Below are positions 56,477 to 64,000 of a stretch of 64,000 nucleotides of DNA, in pieces (position 1 is the stretch's first letter; each line of letters starts with the position of its first letter). The position numbers and the translations under genes are program-made. Below the pieces are notes generated by a model, which saw nothing but the letters and a program-made list of their open reading frames with translations, did not search any database and was not told the DNA's origin. Origin of the DNA: Methanosarcina sp. MSH10X1 (lineage in GTDB: Archaea > Halobacteriota > Methanosarcinia > Methanosarcinales > Methanosarcinaceae); NCBI RefSeq assembly GCF_004099695.1, contig NZ_SCHL01000018.1:1-64000 (forward strand), written 5' to 3'.

Positions 56477-56671
56477 CCTTAGTGCTTCCTGAACCTTTCT
56501 GGTGTTTTCTATGGCTTTTCTCTTTAGTTCGATCATCTTTTCCATTTCAGCTATTTTGGCTTCCAACCAGAGTATCTTCATGTCCATCTTCATTAAAGCG
56601 ATTTCTTTTTTCTGATTTTCGGGAAGAATTTCCCAGATTTCCATCATCATTCCTTCATGACCTTCATGCAT
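56471..56671 (-). CDS. Small charged coiled-coil protein
   Basis: This 66-residue protein begins MHEGHEGMMMEIWEIL and continues as a long amphipathic helix rich in Lys, Glu, Met and Leu. I do not recognise a family. The start is set at the ATG at 56671, with GGGGGCAATCGAGC upstream; a longer frame to 56725 is possible. The His-Glu-Gly-His N-terminus could bind a metal, but this is speculation. The gene ends within a 15-bp tandem array, so its last residues (LRK) may have been shaped by the repeat. Confidence 0.6.
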   Translation of the reverse strand: MHEGHEGMMMEIWEILPENQKKEIALMKMDMKILWLEAKIAEMEKMIELKRKAIENTRKVQEALRK

Positions 56672-57112
56672 GCTCGATTGCCCCCTTTTCCCTAGCAATG
56701 ATTCAACTAACGGCTGCCGTAACAAAGATAAGAGACTGGAAAAAAGCTACTGGCATCATAAAGAGATTATTATTACTGACATATAATAACTAGAGAAATA
56801 TAAATAAGAATCCAATAATAATTAGAAATAGAGCTTGAAGAGGAAAGGATGTCAAAGAATATACTGGCGGTCCTATATTTTGTTCACAGCTTACTGAGAA
56901 TATTAACCTGAAGGAAAAGTTAACTTGATCCTGGCTGGCAGCCTGGGTTTCTTCAGAAAACTCCGTTTTTCCCGATTCCGGAATTAGAGAAGGATTGCAG
57001 GTCGGGAGGCTGGGCATACGTTTTTAAGCGAGCCTGTAAATTTTAACCTGTGATCCTTCCGCTTCCCGGCTACTGTCCGGTTATCTTCTCGTTCAATTCG
57101 GAGGATTTGAAT
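56672..57112. other. Intergenic region
   Basis: About 440 bp without a supported gene. A minus-strand frame at 56790-57017 has a hydrophobic C-terminus, but its codon pattern and missing ribosome site do not support it. AT-rich DNA near 56760-56810 is probably the promoter of the small minus-strand coiled-coil gene. Confidence 0.4.
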
Positions 57113-57532
57113 TCAGATCGATTTCTCCCAGCCCTGCCCGAAATCTACCAGAGGCCTGACTTCATACACCTCGAAGGTCAGAGCAGCGTATATCAGCTTT
57201 GCGCCTTCTTCGCCTACGAAATTGGCAGCCTGGGTCCGGATCATTTCGAGCAGTTCTCCGGATGTTGAATGCTCTTTCAGCTTCATGTAAACCCGGATGC
57301 CTTTCCAGTCAGTAATTGAGTCTCCTGGCTCCATAATCGTATACATTGCATGCGGGTTTTCCAGAAGATTTGCAAAGGTACGGTTATTCGCAGTTGCCGC
57401 TATAACAGTCTTCTCATCGACCATCTGAGGCGAGCCGAATACAGCCGAATCGACCCGTCCGTCATTGCCGGACGTGCTGAGAACGCCAAGCCTGGGAGCT
57501 TTGTTGAAATATTCTATCAGGTTTGATTGCAT
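57113..57532 (-). CDS. Pyridoxamine 5'-phosphate oxidase-like FMN-binding protein
   Basis: The 139-residue protein has the split-barrel PNPOx-like fold: a first helix (LIEYFNKAPRLGVLST), the strand pair GRVDSAVFGSPQ, and TVIAATANNRTFANLLENPHAMY. Members bind FMN, F420 or heme and act in diverse redox reactions; this one has no partner gene that fixes its role. AGGAGATAGAAT precedes the ATG, which decides the start. The length is typical for a single-domain member. Confidence 0.9.
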   Translation of the reverse strand: MQSNLIEYFNKAPRLGVLSTSGNDGRVDSAVFGSPQMVDEKTVIAATANNRTFANLLENPHAMYTIMEPGDSITDWKGIRVYMKLKEHSTSGELLEMIRTQAANFVGEEGAKLIYAALTFEVYEVRPLVDFGQGWEKSI

Positions 57533-57682
57533 ATTCTATCTCCTTTGCATTAGTATTATCACTCATCCTTTAAAAAAAAGCAGATTATTCCGGAGTTTTA
57601 CCTTCCTCGAAGGCAGCTTTTATATAGCCTCTGCAAAGCCAGCATCTGAGGACAGGACAGAAATTACAGTATCTGCTTGACT

Positions 57683-57928
57683 TTATACAATTTTTCTCCC
57701 AAAAATCACTGCAAAATGATACAATTTATACATGCAGCTTACATCACAAAAACCGGTCTCTTTTATCCGGCTCAATTGTTGATCCAGTGTTGTTTCCCTA
57801 TCAAGCTTTATTCTCTCATAACCAGCCAGACTTTCTTCTTCAGGCAACCCGCTTCCCTCGATATACTGCCTCCATGATGCGCATGAAACTCCTGAGGAAT
57901 TCCTGAAAACTTCAAAATAAACAGACAA
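57683..57928 (-). pseudogene. Remnant of a SAM-dependent methyltransferase C-terminus
   Basis: This minus-strand frame of 81 residues contains the typical end of class I methyltransferases. A helix with the pattern WRQYIEGSGLPEEE comes first, then LDRETTLDQQLSRIKETGF and CMYKLYHFAVIFGRK, which matches the closing strands of small-molecule methyltransferases (about residues 17-79 here). The SAM-binding Rossmann part should lie upstream, but the DNA there (57940-58120) is a tandem repeat. The gene is therefore truncated. The first 16 residues are probably not original. Confidence 0.7.
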
Positions 57929-57939
57929 TTAAAGAGAAA

Positions 57940-58120
57940 ATGAGAATCTGATGTAGAAAAATAAGAATCTGATGTAGAATAATAAGAATCTAATGTAGAA
58001 AATGAGAATCTGATGTAGAATAATAAGAATCTAATGTAGAAAATGAGAATCTGATAGAAAAATAAGAATCTGATAGAAAAATGAGAATCGGATGTAGAGA
58101 GTAAGAACGGATGTAAAACT
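57940..58120. repeat. 18-21 bp tandem repeat, nine copies
   Basis: Nine units of the form atgagaatctgatgtagaa and ataagaatctaatgtagaa occur head to tail, with length changes of one to three bases between copies. It occupies the place where the N-terminal part of the methyltransferase remnant should be, and lies on the 3' side of the minus-strand zinc-ribbon-like gene. The following 58121-58322 stretch is AT-rich and holds no gene. Confidence 0.9.
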
Positions 58121-58322
58121 AACGAGGAAAGATCATAAGGTAACGTCTTTAATGTAGGTTTTTAATATAGACATTTATTGAAAGTTTTTAATAAATTCTT
58201 CTTAGAATAACTTTATATAATCTATTACTTTACTATCACAGTAACTTATCTTCTTTATTATCTTTTATCCTGTTTATTGTACTGTTTATTTTTAATTTGA
58301 CCTCTTGCGTTTGCTTTATTGT

Positions 58323-58478
58323 TCATTCTTTCAGTTTCATAGGCTCTCCGCAACAGTCCATATCGCCGGCACAGCCCATAGCGCAGCTGTCACTTGTGCA
58401 TTCATTTATTACTTTGAGTTCAAGTCCGCATCTCTCACAGACAAGAGTTTGACCAGTTTTCAGATCGTTGCAATTCAT
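58323..58478 (-). CDS. Small cysteine-rich zinc-binding protein
   Basis: This 51-residue protein is below common length cut-offs. It contains CERCG (Cys14, Cys17), then Cys27, Cys32 and Cys36, and a C-terminal DCCGEPMKLKE with the cysteine pair 42-43. The CxxC and CCGEPM elements recall the desulforedoxin-type metal site of rubredoxin-like or desulfoferrodoxin proteins; the exact fold is uncertain. GGAG and GGA lie upstream of the ATG. The nine cysteines or so in 51 residues are strong support for a real metal-binding protein. It is a single gene upstream of a methyltransferase remnant. Confidence 0.75.
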   Translation of the reverse strand: MNCNDLKTGQTLVCERCGLELKVINECTSDSCAMGCAGDMDCCGEPMKLKE

Positions 58479-58699
58479 TCCATACCACTCCGATATATGA
58501 CAGAAAAAGTATGTAACTCAGGTTCAAATGATTTGCGAAACAATAATTCTGAAGATTTGTTTGTGAATCTGCTACTGGAGAAGGAAACAAACCCAATATT
58601 ATATTGAAGGGCTTTTACCAGGTAAAAAAAGAGGCTAATATGCCGGAAAAAATGGGAAATATGGCTACAAGCAGGACTTTAGCCGGAACCCGGGGGATC

Positions 58700-59983
58700 T
58701 CAGGCATTGTCTTCATGGCTCTTCCTAGCAACGCAACTTTCAAGAGATGCATCTGCAACGGCTTTTGCAACGGCTGGTACTACATGCCTGTCAAGGGGGT
58801 CAGGAATTATGTGGTCTTCGGAAAGCTCGCTGGCAGTTACGACCTCAGCAAGCGCATGGGCTGCAGCCATTTCCATTTCAGGCGTTATTTTCCTTGCGCA
58901 GGTGCTCAGAGCCCCTTTGAAAACGCCCGGGAAACTCAGGCAGTTATTAAGCTGATTTGGGAAATCCGACCTGCCTGTAGCAACAATCCTTGCTCCTGCC
59001 CGTTTTGCAGCATGAGGCATTATCTCAGGCACAGGGTTTGCCATGGCCATAATAATTGCATCTTTCGCCATAGAACGAACCATATCCTCGGTAACTACAC
59101 CTCCGACCGAGACCCCGATAAAAAGATCAGTATTATGGAAGGCTTTTTCGAGCCCTCCTTTCAATCTTTCAGGGTCCGTAAGCCTGGCAATCTCTTCTTT
59201 TACAGAATTCATACCATTTTTCCGGCCCTGATACACGATTCCTTTACTGTCGCAGGTAAGAATTCTTGCCGGATTTGCACCTGCCCGGACAAGAAACCGG
59301 AAAATTGCAACTCCTGCAGCCCCAAGGCCCGAAATTATGATTTTCAACTCATTTAACTCTTTATTCACGATTTTAAGGGCATTAAGAAGCCCGGCAAAAA
59401 CTACAATTGCAGTCCCGTGCTGGTCATCGTGCATAACCGGCAGTTCGAGCTCCTCACGCAACCTGGTTTCGATTTCAAAGCAGCGGGGAGCACTGATATC
59501 CTCAAGGTTAATGCCTCCGAAAACAGGAGCAAGGTGCTTTACTGCTTTTATTACCTCTTCAGTTTCCTGGGTGTCCAGACAGATAGGAAAGGCATCAATA
59601 TCTGCGAATTCCTTGAAGATGATCGCTTTTCCCTCCATCACAGGCAGGGCAGCGTAGGGTCCAATATTCCCGAGCCCGAGCACCGCAGACCCGTCAGTGA
59701 CAACAGCAATGGTATTTCTCTTCAGTGTATAAAAATAGGCAAGCTCAGGATCTTTGCTTATTCTTCTGCACGGCTCGGCGACCCCGGGAGTATAGGCAAC
59801 GCTGAGATCATGTATTGTTCGAAGGCGGACTTTACTTGCGACCTCAAGTACGCCTCCAAGCTGCCGGTGCATTGCAAGCGATTCCTTATAGAGGGATGTA
59901 TGTGTATCATTATCTTTTTCCTGATGTATTTCCAGATCCCTTAGAGCATCCTTTTTCGTATCCACTGCAAGCTTCTTCTCCAT
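58700..59983 (-). CDS. Malic enzyme (NAD(P)-dependent malate dehydrogenase, decarboxylating)
   Basis: The 427-residue enzyme has the malic-domain motifs LAVAYTPGVAEP-like (SVAYTPGVAEPCR), the metal-binding EDISAPRCFEIE and HDDQHGTAIVV. The NAD(P)-binding GLGAAGVAIFRF follows. It decarboxylates malate to pyruvate with Mg2+ or Mn2+. The start is the ATG at 59983, preceded by GGAAGGG; a TTG at 60064 would add 27 residues. In methanogens it could link the C4 intermediates of the partial TCA pathway to pyruvate. It is divergent from the JAMM gene, with a 240-bp promoter region between. Confidence 0.94.
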   Translation of the reverse strand: MEKKLAVDTKKDALRDLEIHQEKDNDTHTSLYKESLAMHRQLGGVLEVASKVRLRTIHDLSVAYTPGVAEPCRRISKDPELAYFYTLKRNTIAVVTDGSAVLGLGNIGPYAALPVMEGKAIIFKEFADIDAFPICLDTQETEEVIKAVKHLAPVFGGINLEDISAPRCFEIETRLREELELPVMHDDQHGTAIVVFAGLLNALKIVNKELNELKIIISGLGAAGVAIFRFLVRAGANPARILTCDSKGIVYQGRKNGMNSVKEEIARLTDPERLKGGLEKAFHNTDLFIGVSVGGVVTEDMVRSMAKDAIIMAMANPVPEIMPHAAKRAGARIVATGRSDFPNQLNNCLSFPGVFKGALSTCARKITPEMEMAAAHALAEVVTASELSEDHIIPDPLDRHVVPAVAKAVADASLESCVARKSHEDNA

Positions 59984-60221
59984 ATCCCTTCCGGAATTCC
60001 GTTTAAGGCGAGCTTCCACATCTGAAACCGAGCGAGTATCTTTTACTCCAATTCCCCCTGACAATATTTAACACTGAGAGCGAAGCCTCAACCCGACCAG
60101 GCTCTGAGAAATTAAATTTCCTTTGTTAATAGTCTATGCAAACCGTAAATAAACTCACTGCCCGATAACTCCTGAGCCATTACCGCAGAAATGATATACC
60201 TTTTCAGGAGAATAGTTCTCT

Positions 60222-60617
60222 ATGCAAATTAAGGGAATAGCCCGGGATACCCTCAACTTTATCCTCGAAGCCAGCAAATCCATGGCTCCTGTGGAGTTCG
60301 CCGGACTTTTGCAGGAGAAAGACGGCATTATCAGTGAGGTGCTTATATTGCCCGGTACGGAGTCCAGCGATACGAACGCAATTCTAAGGCTTTACATGAT
60401 GCCGAATATTAAAGCTACCGGCTCTGTCCATAGCCATCCTGGCTCGAACCGCAGCCCTTCGCAGGCTGACCTGCAACTCTTTTCAAGAACCGGAAACTAC
60501 CATATCATAGTGGGGCGCCCCTATAATAAGCAAAGCTGGACATGCTACGATAAAAAAGGAAAAACAATCGAGCTTCCTGTGCTTGATGTGGAATTTGAAG
60601 ATTACGAGGAATTCTGA
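60222..60617 (+). CDS. JAMM/MPN-domain metalloprotease
   Basis: This 131-residue single-domain protein has the complete JAMM motif: Glu25 (VEFAG), His70 and His72 in HSHPG, then Ser80 and Asp83 at the canonical spacing HxH-x7-S-x2-D. Archaeal JAMM proteins remove ubiquitin-like SAMP proteins from targets or process sulfur carriers. A functional link to the MoaD-like protein at 37738 is possible but inferential. The ATG is preceded by AGGAG nearby. It stands alone. Confidence 0.94.
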   Translation: MQIKGIARDTLNFILEASKSMAPVEFAGLLQEKDGIISEVLILPGTESSDTNAILRLYMMPNIKATGSVHSHPGSNRSPSQADLQLFSRTGNYHIIVGRPYNKQSWTCYDKKGKTIELPVLDVEFEDYEEF

Positions 60618-60992
60618 CTTAAGTAGCAGCCTTGAAAAATCCGGTTAAAGTTTCTCTCTACAAAACTCTCTACAACAAAGTGTCCATTCCTTTGGGAAAA
60701 CCGATAAACAGAGATAAGTAATCGGCAAACGACCGGCAAAAGCTTTCAAAATTTTAGTATAAATAACTTTAGTTAGTTTTGAAATCTCCGGCAATTTACC
60801 GACACAAACCCTTATCTCCGTCCGGATTGCCTACCAAAAATTTTTTATTTACAGATACATATTGTTTAGGGGATACATCCTCGTACTCATGGTATCTGAG
60901 GAGGAGCGATTTTTTGCTTCAGGGTTTGTATCCGGGCAAACACTCTGGGATGAAAACCAGGTGCCTTCACATATCTGGAGGTAGTAATTAAA
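60618..60992. other. Leader or intergenic region before the small cysteine protein
   Basis: About 375 bp. A short frame at 60779-60991 starts with TTG and lacks a family match. The segment contains GGAGG at 60978-60982, the ribosome site of the following small gene, and a bulged stem (cagggtttg with caaacactctg near 60920-60950). Confidence 0.4.
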
Positions 60993-61166
60993 ATGCCTAC
61001 ATGCCAAGACTGCAGATTTTATACGGCTATTGACGAGTTGAAAGGCGAATGTTTCAGCCTGGGCTTTGAAGTACGCGGGAAAACCGATTCCAAGAAGTGC
61101 CCGGAGCGGGCTTTCAGACCAAACAAAGGCCCCAGATCAAAAAAGTCCGGAGCGCGCAGCTATTAA
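60993..61166 (+). CDS. Small cysteine-containing protein
   Basis: This 57-residue protein is too short for normal cut-offs. It starts MPTCQDCRFY and has Cys4, Cys7, Cys20 and Cys36 (spacing C-x2-C-x12-C-x15-C), then a basic tail ending KKSGARSY. The four cysteines suggest a small zinc or iron-sulfur site resembling the small subunits of some glycyl-radical decarboxylases or ligases, which is only an analogy. GGAGG ten bases upstream of the ATG supports translation. Confidence 0.72.
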   Translation: MPTCQDCRFYTAIDELKGECFSLGFEVRGKTDSKKCPERAFRPNKGPRSKKSGARSY

Positions 61167-61445
61167 AAACAGAAAAATAAAGGCAGAGAAAAGCCCGAAA
61201 ATAAGAAAGAGCTTAAAAAGAGGTTTAAAGTGTAAGATGAATTGAAATGACCTCCAGCCCTCACAGGAATTCCGGGATGCATATACAACTTCTCTTTTTT
61301 TGCCTGCCGGAATTAAGCGAGCTAAAAGAAATCTCATTAAATTTTTAACTTTTGTCTGGTTTTAGTCCTGCTTATCTTAACATCACTCAGAGGATTTTCC
61401 ACATATTATATAGTTCACCGGAATTCTGCTGTTTAAATTCCCACA

Positions 61446-61736
61446 TCAGCTAATGCGGCAAGGAGAATCGGTCTTAGATGTGGTCTTAGATGTGGTCTCA
61501 GAAGTGGTTTCAAGGACTTCCTGGGCAATCTGGATAAGCCTGAACCAGGTGTTCAGGGCTGAGCGGAGGGAAACGACGTCTTCGGCTTTTACGCTCAATA
61601 CCAGCCTGTTTTTGTCCTCAAGGGACAGGTCTATTGCAGACCTTTCGGAAAAGTTATCATGAAGTTCGGGCAGGACAGCCCTGTAGATAGTTTCTGCGGT
61701 TTCGGTTTCAAAAGTGAATTCTGCGAAAAGTTTCAA
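61446..61736 (-). CDS. pcc1: KEOPS complex Pcc1-like subunit
   Basis: The 96-residue protein matches the Pcc1 fold: a strand with ETAETIYRAVLPE, then LVLSVKAEDVVSLRSALNTWFRLIQIAQEVLE. Pcc1 forms the dimer core of KEOPS, which makes the N6-threonylcarbamoyl adenosine of tRNA. The TTG start is decided by AGGAGGAG a few bases upstream. The last 20 residues are a Thr/Ser repeat (ETTSETTSKTTSKT) made by a 12-bp DNA repeat and are not part of the family. It follows the Brix gene by 129 bp on the same strand, the usual archaeal pairing. Confidence 0.9.
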   Translation of the reverse strand: MKLFAEFTFETETAETIYRAVLPELHDNFSERSAIDLSLEDKNRLVLSVKAEDVVSLRSALNTWFRLIQIAQEVLETTSETTSKTTSKTDSPCRIS

Positions 61737-61865
61737 GGAACTCCTCCTGAAAAATCCTGTTAAAATGCTGTTTTTAATTACTTTGACAGTTTTTGAAGCG
61801 ATAAGAAAGATCGGTTTATAAAACCGAACTCTTAAAATAAAGGGTCAAAATAAGGGGTCTGGAGG

Positions 61866-62339
61866 TCAGTACTTTTTAAAACCCCGTATATTAAGCTTAA
61901 AAAGGGACTTTCCGCTGCCCATAAAATCGACATCTTTTTCCCCGACAAGCATAAGTGTGGAATCGGATGGAAGCTGATCGATTTTATCGCTCTCAACCCT
62001 CTGAAACTGGAAATAAGACCCAAGGGCGTCTGCAATTTCACCCTGACCTGCGAGCGCGGGCTCGATATCCGGGAACCAGTAGGAATCAAGCTCTTTGGAA
62101 TACCAGTCCGTAAACCTGAGCGAGAAAAGAAGCTTTCCGTTTTCATCGTAAAAGCCAAGCTCCCCCGGATTTCCGTGGTACTCTCCTATGACTATAAGAG
62201 GCCCCCCCTCCGCGAACTCCAGAAGCTCCTGCATGCCCATCTTTCCACGTGTTATACACCTGCCAGCTATGAACCGCGAAAGTAACTTGCAAAGCGTCCT
62301 TGTCCGCGCAGAAGGTTTGCGAGAGGTAGTAATTAGCAT
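61866..62339 (-). CDS. Brix-domain ribosome biogenesis protein
   Basis: This 157-residue single Brix domain starts [20 protein letters not shown], the family signature (sigma-70 like), and contains [12 protein letters not shown]. Archaeal Brix (Mil) proteins bind rRNA and act in ribosome assembly. The N-terminal GGGGA upstream of the ATG marks the start. It forms a two-gene unit with pcc1. The length is normal for archaeal Brix proteins. Confidence 0.93.
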   Translation of the reverse strand: MLITTSRKPSARTRTLCKLLSRFIAGRCITRGKMGMQELLEFAEGGPLIVIGEYHGNPGELGFYDENGKLLFSLRFTDWYSKELDSYWFPDIEPALAGQGEIADALGSYFQFQRVESDKIDQLPSDSTLMLVGEKDVDFMGSGKSLFKLNIRGFKKY

Positions 62340-62847
62340 ACTTCCCCTGACAGGTTAGAAGTATATATTAATTTCTACTTGCTGGGTTAAGATTTTAGAT
62401 TTTTTCTAGTTGGGAGCGAGTATAATCGGAATATAGGAATCTCGAATGAAAACACAGGGAGTTATACTATCTTTCTTTCTAAAGGTAATGGAGTTAGCCC
62501 AATATCTCATAAAAAAGGAAAACTGGATTTTGTCTTTAAACGCATTAAGGTCACAAAAACATAGGGTACACATTCAGAGTTTAATATAGGAAAACAGCAA
62601 ATTGAATATTAAACTTTTACCGCAGATTACCACGAATAGTAAACAATGATAGGAATTTTAGTAAGCAATTTGAGTAATGTAAGTTATGATTTATTTTTTA
62701 AGAATATGTTCAAATCGAAGCAAATAGTCTGGTTTTATATACTAATTCTGACTTTTCAACAAATACTACTAACTTTTGGGATAGGCTATATATACGATTG
62801 ATCGAGATTTTTTTTGGGATATAGTAAGATTCTTAATAGGGCTCATT
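62340..62847. other. AT-rich junction upstream of the last gene
   Basis: About 500 bp of very AT-rich DNA without a confirmed gene. A 51-residue hydrophobic frame (62646-62801) ends just before the last gene in another frame and may be a small membrane protein or part of an older start of that gene. Confidence 0.4.
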
Positions 62848-64000
62848 TTGGAGACTATAGAATCTTTGGCACATTTCATATTGAAAGTTTTTAAGTTATT
62901 AATAGTAGACCCGATACAGAAAATAGAAAGGTTCTTAATAATTCTTAAGCGAAGAATACGAAAAGAATTACGCAGTGATATTTTTCGTTGGGTAACTTCT
63001 TGTATTATTTGTTCTCTGTTGGTAGGTTATCTGACTCATCTCTATTCAAATTTTTATGAAAATAATACAGATAATGTTCAATCTTTTCTTAATTCTATTT
63101 CCCAAGGGCTTGCAGCCTTTTTTGCCCTAGTATTTACAATTTCCATCTTCGGTGCTCAAACGATGGGAATATTTACAGCACTAGATAAAGTTATGGACAA
63201 ATGGACAAAAACGTACATGGTTTTGTTCTCTTTTGGTATAATTTTCCCTATATGGCAATTGATAACAGGTAAATATTCATTCAACTTGTTTTTATTTTTG
63301 GAAAATAAGGGTATAACTTTACCTTTACTACAACTGAAAATAGGTACACATTCAATTAATCTATATTCTGTTGGAAATATAGATTTCTTAGCATTAGACA
63401 TGATCTTAGCATCTTTCTGTGTTCTAGCAATAATACCATTTACTATTAAAATTAATAGAATCGCAAAATATGAGGTGGGTATATCGAAATTGTATGGCGA
63501 GGCAAAAGTTGCGATTAATTCTGGAAATGAGGTTGTTTCTTCAGATAATATTTCTAGATTAGGCGAATTAGGTCGTAGTGCGTTGAAAGAATCATTGCCT
63601 GACGAAGTTATGTCCATTACAACCGGCATCAGGAGACTTGGAAACCTTAGTCTTAAGAACAATCTAAAAGATTCAACTACTCAAGCTATCATTGAATTGA
63701 AATCTTTAGGTTTTATAGCAATGAATCAAAAAACTAAAATCGGATATTATCCAGTACCTTGGCCTGTAATGAATAGTAACATTAGTTTGCCTGAATACCC
63801 AATTGCTTGGAATATCACAAACGGGTTTAGGGAAATCTGTATTGGTAGTATTGATACTAACTCTGATGAATTGACTGTATCTGTTTCGTGTGAGCTTCTA
63901 TTTTATATTGGGTATATGTATGTTCAGAAGATTAGGACTACTTATCATAAAACCATATCTCGTCAATTACGTATGATTCTCCCTAATCAATTGAGCCTAA
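62848..64000 (+). CDS. Membrane protein of unknown function, cut by the window end
   Basis: An open frame of 384 codons runs off the window end. I place the start at TTG 62848, with AGGG six bases upstream; no ATG is near. The first 60 residues are basic, followed by helices at about 50-68 (WVTSCIICSLLVGYL), 85-105 (GLAAFFALVFTISIFGAQ), 120-140 and 180-200. A long cytoplasmic region ends in the conserved-looking PVPWPVMNS and LPEYPIAWN motifs. I do not recognise a family. The DNA is clearly more AT-rich than its neighbours, which suggests recent acquisition. Confidence 0.72.
   Translation, partial: METIESLAHFILKVFKLLIVDPIQKIERFLIILKRRIRKELRSDIFRWVTSCIICSLLVGYLTHLYSNFYENNTDNVQSFLNSISQGLAAFFALVFTISIFGAQTMGIFTALDKVMDKWTKTYMVLFSFGIIFPIWQLITGKYSFNLFLFLENKGITLPLLQLKIGTHSINLYSVGNIDFLALDMILASFCVLAIIPFTIKINRIAKYEVGISKLYGEAKVAINSGNEVVSSDNISRLGELGRSALKESLPDEVMSITTGIRRLGNLSLKNNLKDSTTQAIIELKSLGFIAMNQKTKIGYYPVPWPVMNSNISLPEYPIAWNITNGFREICIGSIDTNSDELTVSVSCELLFYIGYMYVQKIRTTYHKTISRQLRMILPNQLSL

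Noticed and set aside
56236-56793. 185-residue plus-strand open frame
   Set aside because: It runs through the ccttaatttttattt array (Leu-Ile-Phe-Ile-Ser repeats) and opposes the more plausible minus-strand small gene.
60779-60991. 70-residue plus-strand frame
   Set aside because: TTG start without ribosome site, no family pattern; it covers the ribosome site of the next small gene.
63156-63662. 168-residue minus-strand frame
   Set aside because: Antisense to the AT-rich membrane gene that runs off the window end.

Overview
The window is archaeal and almost certainly from a Methanosarcina species. The secreted gamma-class carbonic anhydrase (cam, 16549-17298) is close to the M. thermophila enzyme. 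Other archaeal markers are UPF0280, DUF460, DUF1638, RIO2 kinase, Brix and Pcc1 proteins, PGF-CTERM surface proteins, indolepyruvate:ferredoxin oxidoreductase, and long AT-rich intergenic regions with TATA-like stretches. No rRNA, tRNA or CRISPR array was seen.

Layout. 1-4.6 kb: a possible TnpB tail, a DUF1638 protein, a CHASE4/PAS sensor kinase and a cysteine-cluster protein. 5.1-8.9 kb: a minus-strand operon of ABC ATPase, secreted COG1361-like protein and FtsX-type permease, interrupted by a hairpin-rich repeat element. 9.9-15.2 kb: a membrane protein with a cytoplasmic winged helix, a lipoprotein and a HEAT-repeat/zinc-ribbon protein. 15.6-24.7 kb: a CTP-dependent lipid kinase-like protein, cam, a TolB-like propeller protein, nicotinate phosphoribosyltransferase, methionine gamma-lyase, a PfpI/DJ-1 protein and RIO2 kinase. 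25.2-32.1 kb: three surface proteins built from shared beta-helix and beta-propeller modules. 32.5-41.3 kb: DUF460, UPF0280, tungsten aldehyde:ferredoxin oxidoreductase plus a MoaD-like protein, a rearranged isochorismatase-fold protein and a secreted oligoendopeptidase F. 41.6-51.1 kb: MscS, DUF432, CorA, TM-helix-repeat and second MscS genes around a large fasciclin/DUF4430-type surface protein. 51.2-55.0 kb: the iorA-iorB-paaK operon. 55.7-64 kb: small proteins, an FMN-binding protein, a decayed methyltransferase, malic enzyme, a JAMM protease, Pcc1, Brix and a cut-off AT-rich membrane-protein gene.

How the genes work together. iorA-iorB-paaK interconverts aryl-pyruvates, aryl-CoAs and aryl acids. 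The AOR/MoaD pair is a tungstopterin aldehyde oxidation unit. Brix and Pcc1 belong to ribosome biogenesis and tRNA modification. The surface, channel and peptidase genes are envelope functions.

The most unusual structure lies outside the genes. A roughly 220-bp hairpin repeat family occurs at 6.4, 34.5 and 56.0 kb; the last two copies are inverted relative to each other and the first is flanked by long direct repeats. Short tandem arrays of 9-21 bp units recur just downstream of genes. One protein (38602-39210) carries the isochorismatase metal-site cassette at its C-terminus instead of in the middle.
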